Below the pieces are notes generated by a model. It was not told where the DNA came from, made no database searches, and saw only the letters and a list, made by a program, of their open reading frames with translations. From Ctena decussata (lineage: Eukaryota > Mollusca > Bivalvia > Lucinida > Lucinidae), in NCBI GenBank assembly GCA_963989385.1, contig OZ022503.1, positions 86,029,138 to 86,093,137 on the forward strand: 64,000 nt of DNA, written 5' to 3'. A program made the translations under genes and the position numbers. This document shows, piece after piece, positions 46,049 to 57,232 of this stretch (positions within the stretch are counted from its first letter, which is position 1; each line of letters opens with the position of its first letter).

Positions 46049-47326
46049 CCTTTTAGAGCAACTGGCTTCATACACCGATGAACGACAATTAATCATGCGA
46101 CGTTGTCGTCAAGCGATGTCTAAGGTAAACAAACGTCTTGATTGGTCCACGTAATGTTCGTAATGTGACGCCACATTATGGCGACGGCTGTTTAACGGAA
46201 TGGCCGAACACATCTTTACTGTCTTTTTCTTCGACGCATATTTTTGCATATTCTTAATTAAATTACCATGAAACCAGCACAGGAATGGTCCAAAGATAAA
46301 GTGTAAATATAAGAGTAAAAATTTGATTTTTCAGCGTTCATCGTGTGAAGAAGCCAGTGGGCGTCGTTGAAATTCTATAAGAAGCGCTTCGCGCTTCATG
46401 GAAATTTAGTCCGCCCACTGCCTGCCCACGATGAACGCTGAAAAATCAAATTTCAATTCTTTAATGAGTAGACCTTATCTTGGAAAGGCTCTGACATCGG
46501 GACAAAAACACACAGGAAGTCATAAAATTGGTCCTCTTCGTTAAAACAAAAGTCATATACCCATACATCTTAAGACGGGCTGATACACCTTCAAGACAGA
46601 GCCCACTAGGCATATGACTCGCGACACGACAAAACCAACAAAGTGGCATGTGCATCCAGCTCAGACTCAGATCAGCCTGGGTATCAGCCCAGTCTGATCA
46701 GAGCCTTTGCAGTGCGCTTAAAGGGTAGCTAGCTAAGGTATTTAGCTACCTCCATGCGAACAGTGACTGGGCGGATGCCCAGGCTGATCTGAGCCTTCGC
46801 TGGGCGCACATGCCACTTTGTTGGTTTTGTAATGTCGAGGATCATAAAATATTGAATCAAATTTGAATATACGCTGATTTAAAGTCATAACGTTGAATCA
46901 ACATTTATTCAATTTGGAATTGAAATTTGGGTTTTCAGCGTTCGTCGTGTCATGAAGCCAGTGGGCGAAGCTAAAATCCCATGAAGCGCGAAGCGCTTCT
47001 TGTAGAACTTTAGCGACGACCACTGGCTTCTTCACACGATGAACGCTGAAAAATCAAATTTTTATACCTATATTTACACTTTACTTTTAGACCCTTCTTA
47101 TGGTGTTTTCGTTGTTATTAATGCAGAATATGCAAGATATGCGTCGAAAAAAATGTAGTAACGATGTAATCGACCATTACGTTGAACAGCCGTCGCCAGA
47201 ACGTGGCGTCAATCGAACGTTACGCGGACCAATCAAGACGTTTGTAAACCTCAGACGTCGCTTGACGACAACGCGACATGATCAGTTGTCGTTCTTCGGT
47301 GTATGAAGCCAGCTGCTCTAATAGGT
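46049..47326. mobile_element. foldback element with nested hairpins and a MITE in its centre
   Basis: The left arm (46049-46470) and right arm (46905-47326) are inverse copies. Outer ends are TTAGAGCAACTGGCTTCATA / TATGAAGCCAGCTGCTCTAA; next comes CAAACGTCTTGATTGGTCC / GGACCAATCAAGACGTTTG. Each arm ends inward in its own hairpin built on TTTTTCAGCGTTCATCGTGT and AAGCGCTTCGCGCTTC (46320-46455 and 46925-47065). The region between the arms contains the TGAGCCGCG-type MITE at 46615-46844. The 68-codon frame at 47100-47306 is only the arm sequence and has no known domain. Confidence 0.7.
46615..46844. mobile_element. palindromic MITE, TGAGCCGCG family, copy 9
   Basis: 230 bp, ends TGACTCGCGACACGACAAAA and GGTTTTGTAATGTCGAGGAT (diverged at the right end). 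It sits in the loop of the foldback element. Confidence 0.75.
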
Positions 47327-48126
47327 TCACCTATGAGCAGTCAGTGGCAAGTGTAAATATTGTTATTTCAACGTTCTGTGACTGAAGGGAAAGCTTTAAT
47401 ATAAAAGAATCAGTTTCCTTCTGATGGGGAGTTACTTTAAAAGGAAAATAAAGCTCCTTTGCGGGAGCAAATCCTTTCTTTCAGATGAAGAAGTGATTCA
47501 CCTGCATGGAATATGCCATAATTGTGTTACAGTGATTGCCCTTGTTGAATACCGGTCACATAAATGTATATCTATACACCATAACTATAATCTTTGCCTG
47601 GGTGGGTTGTGATTTATGATCCGTTTCGGGAGTCTTTTGTTGCAGGGGTCTTCATCTTTGATTCATCATAGGTTTTGTCTGTGATTTGTTTCTTTGATGA
47701 TTTACCAAAGCTAACTAGATATTTCCGACCACTGAAGAAGCAGTCAGTAAGGGGTTGGATCCAAGGAATCTAGTTTCAGTCGATACTTCTGTTGTGATTC
47801 CTCAAGGTTACGTGTTCTTATGTCCTGTTGTCTGTTGTCTCCTAGCAATATGGTTCATTGTATCGTTGCCCACTCTGCTTTCTGTTTTGTTTTGTAATTT
47901 AAAATCATTGAAAATAGGTAAAAATAGATTATGTTGTTTTCAATCGGAGTAGCTAAGGAACAAACTGTCTGGGAAAGAGCTGCTTATTCGGTTTACCATG
48001 TGTGTCTTTTGTGAAATGTTGTTTATGAGTAAATACTTCTTTCCCTTTTGGTTTTGATACCGGGATGTGATCGAATTAGTTCCCGATCATTGCCTATCTT
48101 TTACTTTATATCATCTTTCGGCCAGA
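47327..48126. other. non-coding stretch
   Basis: No gene supported; short frames only. Confidence 0.35.
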
Positions 48127-48329
48127 GCGGAGCTGGTATAGTGGTTTACGCGCTGGTTTCTAACACAGGGGTCGCCAATTTGATCTTCCGCTCCTCGGGT
48201 CTTTTGGATGAATCGGTGTCTCCTTATGACCTGTGTGTTGGTGGAATGTTGATCTCGGGTTTTGAGTGAGAGAATGTACTGAAGTTTTATAACCTCTGGG
48301 CCTGGCTTCACTCACTCACTCGCGCTCGC
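48127..48329 (+). mobile_element. tRNA-derived SINE, family 3
   Basis: Head GCGGAGCTGGTATAGTGGTT (A-box region) with a degenerate B box. The body holds TTTTGGATGAATCGGTGTCT, CCTTATGACCTGTGTGTTGG and ATCTCGGGTTTTGAGTGAGA. The tail is CACTCACTCACTCGCGCTCG. Confidence 0.6.
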
Positions 48330-48523
48330 TTATTATCTTATCAAGAGCATACCAGTCTTCAAGATGTGCGAAAAAAATTACCAATTGATGTGGCTGTCAT
48401 TCATTGTTTGCCATTAAAATAATCTTATTGGCGGCGTAAATCACATGTGGATCCTAAAACATTCTGAAGAACTTTTGGAAACTTCAAAAGCCCAAGCACT
48501 TTTTGAAGTAGATAGCATCAAAA

Positions 48524-48778
48524 TTGCGATTTCTCTACGCCTTATATAACCATCCATCTGGAAAATTAAAATCTAAATTAAAAAGAAATTGTTTCTTTCA
48601 CAAAAAAGGAAATCGTCGGTATACATACGTTGTTCTTGAGTATCTGGACACAAACTTCGTGAATGACCACTCTGATGTTCAAACAAAATATTCTGAAGTT
48701 GATGTCATTAAAATGCTGGAATTTCTGTCTGTTAAAAATCTGTCAGCTAAACTCCACGTAATTGGCATTCCAATTTAA
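48524..48778 (+). pseudogene. reverse-transcriptase fragment, probably Penelope-like
   Basis: The frame reads YNHPSGKLKSKLK, GNRRYTYVVLEYLDTNFVN and KYSEVDVIKMLEFL, then diverges and ends near VIGIPI. The order (HKKGNRRYxYVVL, then KYxExDxIxMLEFL, then GIPMG) fits the fingers/palm region of Penelope-like RTs as I know them. The region with the catalytic YxDD and the GIY-YIG domain are missing. It is a short dead fragment between two SINEs. Confidence 0.5.
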
Positions 48779-48898
48779 GTACCGTAGAGTCCAATTCATC
48801 TGCTTCATACTTAGATTGTTATGTTTATTTTGACAATGGAAAATTGTTACTAGTCTTTATGACAAGGGGGACGGCTTCCATTTTCCCTAGTTTACTCT

Positions 48899-49090
48899 CA
48901 GTACCTCAGTGGGTTAAGCTCTGGCCTTCTGATCTAGCCGACCGGGTTCGATCACCGCTTGAGGCGAGAGTCTTTCCTACCGCAAACGGGGTTCCATTGC
49001 ACACCACCTTTCATTATCACTCTTTCCCCATCCTGATATGACTGCAACACTGTTGAAAAGGACGTGAAATTGCAAGTCATTCATCCATCC
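48899..49090 (+). mobile_element. tRNA-derived SINE, family 2, copy 3 (plus strand)
   Basis: A box CAGTACCTCAGTGGGTTAAG (head), B box GACCGGGTTCGATCACC. The body GCAAACGGGGTTCCATTGCA, TTTCATTATCACTCTTTCC and GACTGCAACACTGTTGAAAA ends in ATTGCAAGTCATTCATCCATCC-like tail words. Confidence 0.7.
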
Positions 49091-49451
49091 ACTATCACAC
49101 AGCCTGTTTCAAATATATCAAGACATTGTTGATAGGGACGCTACTCACCCGTAAACTGTTGACACAGGGTTGTCACAAAGCTAAGCTTGTGGCGACAGTT
49201 AAAAAGTTTTATTCCACAGATGCATAGATATGGCGAGTGTATTTTAATAGGCAGGCGGTGCTTACTACTCGCGAGCACCTGATCACACCTGTTTTGGGGT
49301 CCACCCCTATATATACAGAATATTTCGGATTTGTCAATGTTTATATGACTAAAGAAATCGGACTTACGGCTTGGGTACTTTGACTGCTTTTATTGCTAAC
49401 ATTTATTTTTGTCTAAAAGTGCTCGGTACTGTTTTAATTTTTTTCGTCATT
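49091..49451. other. non-coding stretch
   Basis: No gene. GCTTACTACTCGCGAGCACCTG near 49259 is partly mirrored by GCGCTCGCGAGTAGTAAG near 37541, which hints at another dispersed repeat. Confidence 0.35.
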
Positions 49452-51400
49452 ATGTCTCCCCCCTTAAGGGTCGGGAGACATATTGTTTTTCCCCGGGCGT
49501 CTGTCCGTCTGTCTGTCCGTCCGTCTGTCCGTCTGTCACAAATCGTGTCCGTTCTATAACTTGAAAACCGCTCAAGCTATATTCGCGAAACTTCATATAA
49601 ATATCAATCAACATGAGTCGACGTGCAGAGTGCAAGAATGGTAACTCTGGCATTTATACTTTTTGAGTTATTTCCCTTGGAACTTAGTCCATCACAAAAT
49701 CGTGTCCGTTCTATAACTTGAAAACCGCTCAAGCTATATTCCCGAACCTTCATATAAATATCAATCAACATGAGACGACGTTTAGAGTGCAAGAATGGTA
49801 ACTCTGGCATTTATACTTTTTGAGTTATTTCCCTTGGAACTTAGTCCATCACAAATCGTGTCCGTTCTATAACTTGAAAAACGCTCAAGCTATATTCGCG
49901 AAACTTCATATAAATATCAATGAACATGAGACGACGTGCAGAGTGCAAGAATGGTAACTCTGGCATTTATACTTTTTGAGTTATTTCCCTTGGAACTTAG
50001 TCCATCACAAAATCGTGTCCGTTCTATAACTTGAAAACTGCTCAAGCTTGTTCGCGAAACTTCATATAAATATCAATCAACATGAGACGACATGCAGAGT
50101 GCAAGAATGGTAACTCTCGCATTTATACTTTTTGAGTTATTTCCCTTGGAACTTAGTCCATCACAAAATTGTGTCCGCTCTATAACTTGAAAGCTGCTCA
50201 AGCTGTATTCACGAAACTTCATACAAATATCAATCATCATCAGGCGATATACAAAGTGCACAAATGGTAACTCTGGCATTTATACTTTTTGAGTTATTTC
50301 CCTTGGAACTTTGTCCATCACAAAAATCTATAACTTTAAAACCATTCAAACTATATTCATGAAAGTTCATACAAATATCAATCAACATCAGACGACGTGC
50401 AGAATGCACTCTGGCGTTTATCCTTTTTGAGTTATTTCCCTTGGAACTTTGTCCATCACAAAATTGCGTCTCAGTCGAGTCCGTCTATAACTTTAAAACC
50501 ATTCAAGCTATATTCATGAAAGTTCATACAAATATCAATCAACATCAGACGACGTGCAGAATGCAAGAACCATAACTTTAGCATTTATTCTATTTGAGTT
50601 ATTTCCCTTAGAACTTTGTCAGTCACAAAATTGTGTCAGTCGTGTCTGCTCTATAACTTGAAAACCATTCAAGCTATATTCACGAAACTTCATACAAATA
50701 TCAATCAACATTAGAAAAATTGCATAGTGCAAGAACCATAACTCTTGCATTTATATTTCTTGAGTTATTTCCCTTGGACCTTTGTCAGTCACAAAATCGT
50801 GTCTAAATCGCTTTATTACTTGAAAACCGGACAAGCTATATTCACGAAACTTCATACAAATGTCAGTCAACACTAGACAACCTGCAGAGCACAGCATTTA
50901 TACTATTTGAGTTATTTCCCCTTGGAACTTTGTCATTCACAAAATCATGTCTCAATCGTCTAAGCTCTATAACTTGAAAACCGTTTAAGCTATATTCATG
51001 AAACTTTATACAAATATCAGTCAACATATAAATAGACGAGATGCAGAGCACTGTAACTCTTGCATTTATATTTTTTGACAAAAACTAAATATGAATACCA
51101 GTCAACATTACATGACATGCAGAGCATAACAACTATAACTCTTGCATTTATACTTTTTACTTATTATGGATCCCTGCTTCAGGGTAGGGAAACATATTGT
51201 TTTTCCCTTGGCGTCTGTCTATTAGTCTATCACAAAATATCTTTACTGGATACGAGCTCATTGGTTGCATGAAAAATGACCAGTATTTGCATTAGAAATT
51301 GTATTTAAAGTTTCCGTTTGAAATTGTATTTAATGACTGATCCTTTTGACACCAGAAAGGGGAGAGACATCTGTTTTTTCGTAGAAAAACAATTCTAGTT
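49452..51400 (-). mobile_element. tandem-core element with about 156-bp units, reverse orientation
   Basis: About ten units share GTGTCCGTTCTATAACTTGA, GCTATATTCGCGAAACTTCA, ATCAATCAACATGAG and TTTGAGTTATTTCCCTTGGA. The first four or five (49540-50170) are nearly identical and decay to the right. At the left a GTCC/GTCT microsatellite (49498-49537) follows TCTCCCCCCTTAAGGGTCGGGAGA, a hairpin. At the right a diverged half-copy of this end (51165-51240) and GGGGAGAGACATCTGTTTTT (about 51360) close it. Read on the minus strand this is core, microsatellite, hairpin: the same plan as the elements at 2.3, 11.5 and 20.2 kb. Confidence 0.65.
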
Positions 51401-51527
51401 ATGTTTTTTTTTGTGGAAAATGTCTTTGAGTTGTTGATATTAAGCACTGACTTAATCAATCTAGTCTTGACTGGTATTTGATTCTTTTACCCGTTCCATT
51501 CGGGATACCTCTTTAGGGGTATCTGGG

Positions 51528-51592
51528 CAAACAGTTTGGATCCAGATCAGGCCCCACGTTTGTGGGGCCTGATCTGAGATCCAAACTGTTTG
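51528..51592. repeat. 65-bp hairpin
   Basis: CAAACAGTTTGGAT and CAGATCAGGCCCCAC on the left pair with GTGGGGCCTGATCTG and ATCCAAACTGTTTG on the right, with a 4-nt loop and one small bulge. Confidence 0.6.
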
Positions 51593-54500
51593 ATGCCTAG
51601 ACATCGTTTCTACAAGAGTTAGTTAGACCAATATTGTCCAAATATTCTTGATTTTTGATGCAGACGACAATTTCAGCAGACGACAAAAATACCCAGAATG
51701 CAATGGGTTAATATTGCCTCTTATGACACATTAATCATGCATGCTACTGACAAGAAATCACACAAATGAGTACTTGCAGGGTTTCTAATAATGGAATTAG
51801 CAGAATAGTGCAGAGCTCGTCTGAACATAAAAAAATCAGTTTCTGGACATTGTATCTTTTGAGTCTGAGTTATTCGTTGAAATTAATATAATACAAAATG
51901 TTTAAGGTGTTTAATTGTTCATGGTGAAATCGTTCAACTGTAGAGTATATACAGTTATAACACACACTAACAATGTCTACCGTAAAGATCCTAAGTTTTC
52001 GGGCAGGTAGGTCTGTAAAAACAGTGGAAACCGAGATCAGACTGTTCCTTAGGAACCAGAATGATCAAGGTCTTCACAGTTTCCATTCCATCTGTGCATT
52101 TTTGTAGGCGTTACTTTATGGTAGAACCGAAATAACAGGGAAATAAATATTAGGGCAAGGACCGGCTGCGTTTGCAGCAGGTGCAGAATTTGGGCAGTCT
52201 GTTTTGGGCATATTTTGAACTTAAACATCGTTTTTTCTAGGAAACGAAACGGTGAAATGTTTGCTGTTTTATTCTGTATCATACAATGTACGTTTTACTA
52301 ATATAATAGGCATAAGCATGCCCCATCGATTGAATATATTTTTCATGGCGTTTTTTATGAAATTCAATTTTATTGCATTTTTTTTAAAAATGTAAAACTA
52401 TACTTATTATCAAGATAACGGCTTTTTTTACCAGTTTGTTTCGAATATCCTATATTATAGATTATATGATTTGCAGAAATGAAAGTGTATTCATGAGCTA
52501 GATACATGAATTTAAATGGAAAATGTTTAAAATGTATGTAGAAATACCAATTTTTTTTTTTTAGGAAAACAAAACGGTGAAAGATTTTTTCCTTATCCAA
52601 ATGTTTTATAGCCCTTTGGGTTATTCAGCTGGTATAACGAAATGAATACCCCACCAATATTTTTTTTCACCATCTGTCTACTTTAAGCAGCTTTACAGCA
52701 TGTTACCAGAACTCTAAACAATCACAGAAGGACATTCTCAGGTTGTACAACGGGATTGGGAAGTTGGAAGGGTAACACAGACAGACTGAGGAGACGTTTA
52801 CAGTGGGTCCTACAGCAGTGACACTTTGAAGGACGCCTCAGACTCCTTAGAAATTGCATATTACTGACAAATAAACCATCCAACAGAGACATATGACAGA
52901 CGAAATGGAATGCTCACGCCAAGATTGACTATATCTAGGTGGGCAAGCGATTTTAAATAGGTAGGCCATAATGCTTTCCTGTAACAGACACAGGAAGTGA
53001 CAATGACCAGGTGATGCTGACCTTTTTATTTCGTCTGAAGGAGTCCATTTATCCAAGTCAGCCAAAACATAGATTTGACCTTGAGAAGCTACTGAAGTAG
53101 GATGTAGCATATTTTGTTTTCAAGAAACAATAAAATAAGTCGGGAAATTTAGCATTGATTGGTGTGAGGGATAAAGACGTGATACAATGATTTCCCTAGT
53201 CTGGCAAACCCAGTAATTTACTCAGGAACGAATGTCGAAGAAGAAAACAACAACAACAACAAAATAAATAAATAAATAAAACAACAAAAAAAACACAAAA
53301 AAAAAAAAAAAAAAAAAAAAAAACACGCACACACAAGGTCACCAGAGGTATTCTGGACCTCTTTCATGAGAGGAGGTAACTGAAGAAGAAGGACAATGAA
53401 GCAGAAGGAACTAAAAAACTTTAAGGAAAATGGATAAAATAATTTTGAAGTCCAAGAAAAAACCAAAACAATGGATGGATACATGTAGGTATCCAGTCTG
53501 AGGAGCTTGAAATTTGAAGAAATAAAATTAACAGCAAGAGAGCTTACCAGCTGGCGAAGTATCTAAGTTTAGGAAAAAATTAGATTCTCAGCAGGTGAGG
53601 ATATAACGCACAATATTTTAAATAATTATAAATCATACAACTATAAGATATTTCTACTAGAGATGTAAGCTGACCGTCCGAAAACTGACTTCCGAATTGA
53701 AGATAAGTGTCACAAAATGTTAAGTCGCCAGAGGCGTTCAAATAAATAATTTCTATCCAAAAAGTAGTCCCTCACGTATGCGATATGCTATACTCTGTTT
53801 CAGGACGGCTTAGATTGACCGAGTTTCAAATGCAGCATCTTTCTTCAAACTCAAGTCAAAGGGGGTGTTTCAAAATGGCCCACGCTTAGATGTCCTTCAT
53901 ACTTAATATTTTGATTACCTGGGGTAAACCAATTAATAAAATAGGTTAATCAATTTAATTCAAGAACCGCAGGGCTTAGGGTCGCACCTTGCAGAACCCC
54001 TTTTAAGACATGATAGGTAGGGCTAAGTTAGAGCCTGTCAAATTAACAGTATAATTTGAATACCTTCGTTGCTTACTGAAATGAATTGCAGGTACCCTGA
54101 GAATTATTCTGATACCATAAACTTATATGTTGACTTATACCAATATTTTTATGGTCAACCGAATTTGAAAAATATGTCAAAAAACGACTTTAAATAATCA
54201 AAACATGAAAGGTAATTTAAATGTTAAGATCTGTTACTGTATTTGTCAAGCTATAATTTTCATTCAGAATTAGGGTAAATATATCCTCTCTTTTTGTAAA
54301 AAGTTTCAAAAAATTTTGAAACCGGTAAAATAGTTTTTGAAACTGAAATTTGGGATAGGTCAGGTTTTTGGAGAATGAAGTTTCATAGTAAAGGTATGAT
54401 CTTTCACTGCAGCACTTGTTTATATGTGACATAAATTATTAATGAGGTTCTTCATTAATATCCATTCTGTTTGCAATTATTTCCTTCACTGGCTAAGACT

Positions 54501-56209
54501 TGGAAACCAAGGATAATCCCCGACTTTGCCCTGCCCCCTCTCCCCTCCTCACACTTCTGCAAACAAGTGTAATCACCCAAAAACAGTCATCTGTACAGAA
54601 CGATAAATAAACGGCGACCGGGTAAAATTAATTTCAATGTTTCCCCTATTTTTTCATGCATCAGTGCCCTGGGATTTTGGTTTTGAAGATAATTTTAGGT
54701 TAGTATCTGTAGCTGTCTCTAGATGTAAGGCAGGACGTTTCACCTTTAGTTTCTAACTGCTGCCAGCATCAATGTAAGTGTCTTGGCTTACGTCACAAGA
54801 AGGATGACCCATTATTTGTATTTCAACTATTGACGGCATAAAGTGTTAATGCCCTGAATTTAATTTGTTTACATTTTTGCCTTGTACCTGTACATTGCAC
54901 AGGCGTAAGACAAGACTCCAGCACTGGACTGCATCAAATATCCGTGCACTAAAGAATCAAACAAAAAACAAGGAAAAAGACAAATCATCTTGGCACAACA
55001 GTTTATGATGGAAGATAAGCTGACACTTAACAAGCTTGGGAAGACTACTCAAACCATCATCAACATATCAACATACTGACAGCAAACAGATCACTTATGT
55101 TGAGAAACAGCAACATAAAATATGGTTTCAGTTGTGAAAAGATGCAACTTATTTGCGACTGATAATTTATTCACTTCTTGACTTCACTCAGTATCATTGG
55201 AAGTGTCTACTTCGGTACTGTTAATCCTAGGCCTGCAACCGGACCGTAGGTATTCAGAAAACCAGAGGTCAACCTCACGGCATCTGGGTTACGTTAATCC
55301 ATATGTATCCGTACGTTGTACAGGTGTCAGACAATGGGTTATGAAAAGAATCTGAATTTGATCAAATAAAACTAAAGCTGAGCCTACAGCAACAATCCAT
55401 GAGGAAACCAGTGCCTAAAAAGTCTCAGTTTAAACTGCTAGGGTCTAAAATAAAATAGTTTTCCTGGGCTACGAATAAGATATGTTGTCAGTCTAGGTAA
55501 AATAATTTCCTAAAAAAAAAAAAAAAGCCCACCAAAAGATTTGATCTGAAAAGTTTCTTGAGTTAATGGGTTTTGACAAGGTTGACAAGGCGATATTTTC
55601 ATCGATATGCTTTTTAAACTGAAGTGGGATAATACAGAGATAGTATGGTTTACTTTTACGTAACATATATCAAGAAAGAAATACAGTTCAACAAGATAAT
55701 GCTTTTCTAATGTATTGGGGTGCCTGACAGCCCACATCCTGCAGCCCTCAAGTATAGTTTACCGGGCTCAGAATTTCTTTAATTTTCTTGCACACGTATT
55801 AGAGGTATACAGCATGATTTATGCTTAGTATAAAATCTTGACAACAACTGGATCATACTTTAACTAATAATTAATTTTTGATATAGATGTCGTTTTTCGA
55901 TGATTTTGAGGGGTTATACGAAACAAAATATATTTTATACGTAACCCGTTTCTTGAAACATGAATATACATATTTCTAAAATGTTTCAAATTAATTCACT
56001 GATTTAAGTTTATAAATGAAATAGCAAACTCTGAAAATTTGATAGTTCTAGGAACGGTATTTTAAGGGGACCCTCATTTTCAGGGTAGAAATTACTTAAG
56101 TCAATCCTGTGCTATGCTGAGCGCGTGAACTAAGGTAAATAATCCATAAGCAACACTGTTAGTCCTTAGGCAACACATATACATAGAATAAAAAAAATAT
56201 AAGCGTGGG
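51593..56209. other. 4.6-kb stretch without supported gene
   Basis: Low-complexity A-rich DNA at about 53243-53330. Two diverged copies of GGAAACGAAACGGTGAAA/GGAAAACAAAACGGTGAAAG occur at about 52241 and 52563. At 52840-52960 one plus-strand frame (DASDSLEIAYY, YDRRNGMLTPRLTISRWASD) looks faintly protein-like but has stops and matches nothing I know. Otherwise empty as far as I can see. Confidence 0.35.
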
Positions 56210-57041
56210 TGTTACGAAATGGATCCGATCGTCGACTATGTCGTCGAAATTATTTTAATCCTTTCAATCAGTAGGGCTACAGTTTTTAGGGCAACTGTGG
56301 TAATAAACATTTACGGAAATTGTGGCTACGTTATGCATGGGTTGTTTGTGAATACCTCTTGTGGACAGCGTATTGCACGAATTTAAGGTGAACACCTGCA
56401 CGAGTCTCTTGATTGTGGACAGCGTGTTGCATGATTTTAAGGTGAATACCTGCACGCTTAGATTCGTGTCGCATGATTTAAAAGTGAGACGCATAGTATT
56501 TATACTCCTATTCTTTCACTGAAAAATTAGACGTGGCTGTTTAATTCTAAGGTGAATTGATGGATGCTATATTGTCGTGTGCCTAGTTTCTATGTTAAGA
56601 CCTGAAGGGTAAGATTTTATTATATTTATTTAGAATAGTTTGGCTAAGAATGAAAAATGTGACTTCTGATTGATATGGTATGATTATATGTGTCGACTGA
56701 TTTGATTTTGTTGACAGTGATCAGGCTGTGCATATGTCGACAAATTTTGTTTGTACTGACCATGCTGCACAATTTTGGCTTTACATCGTGAGCGCGAGTC
56801 GTGTCTAGTGACACGGCTGGCGTGTCCACGTTATGCTCGGCATTCGCCGAGGGCGTTGTATGGTATTTCCAAGACAGGCCCAAGTCTTACGTATTATTAT
56901 TATGTAGTTACAATGTATTAAGTGTAAGTTCGTTATTTTTAGGCACATCAAGTCCGGCAGTCAGCTGTTAGGGCTTAGAGCCACGTCTCACCTGGAGATC
57001 CTATACCCATCTCCAGGTTAATACCAACCCGGGTAGAGGCA
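56210..57041 (+). repeat. 5' LTR
   Basis: About 832 bp, TG...CA. A triple about 50-bp motif lies at 56355-56490 (GTGGACAGCGTATTGCACGA, GTGGACAGCGTGTTGCATGA, then a shorter one). An AATAAA at 56302-56307 could serve poly(A) formation. Roughly ten single-base differences from the 3' LTR over the aligned part (about 99% identity, my count by eye). It also carries 14 bp near 56909-56925 that are absent from the 3' copy. It lacks the 806 bp present at 62601-63406; the corresponding junction is 56767/56768. Confidence 0.8.
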
Positions 57042-57232
57042 GTTTATGACGTCATTTCCGGTCTGTTATGAACGTAACTTTAATAGCTACGTCTAGATCG
57101 CGAGTATACTAATTAATCAACGTTTTAGTTGGATTAGTTTGTTATTATTATTGTTAACGTTTTAGTTAACGTTTGTGACTTTAAGTGAACGTCGGTTTCA
57201 GCTAGGTTAACGTGAGCATTACGTTAAGCGTC
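57042..57232 (+). promoter_or_regulatory. retrotransposon leader
   Basis: Lies between the 5' LTR and the first ATG. It begins GTTTATGACGTCATTTCCGG, which includes an exact TGACGTCA at 57046-57053, and later has GTTAACGTTTTAGTTAACGT. No clear primer-binding site complementary to a tRNA end was recognised. Confidence 0.45.

Noticed and set aside
47100..47306. 68-codon ORF rich in Arg/Asn
   Set aside because: Lies in a foldback arm, with the inverse sequence in the other arm; no domain.
52847..53110. 87-codon minus-strand ORF and a faint plus-strand coding look
   Set aside because: Neither strand gives a recognisable domain or splice-supported exon; kept only as a remark in the non-coding entry.
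53218..53484. 88-codon minus-strand ORF rich in Phe/Leu
   Set aside because: Translation of the complement of an A-rich tract; not a real membrane protein.
56264..56883. Minus-strand ORFs in the LTRs (also 62097-62327 and 63271-63522)
   Set aside because: They occur in both LTRs only because LTRs are repeats; Cys/Thr-rich text comes from the triple 50-bp motif.
57212..57232. GTG at 57212 as start of the polyprotein
   Set aside because: Eukaryotic initiation is expected at ATG; the first in-frame ATG is 57233.
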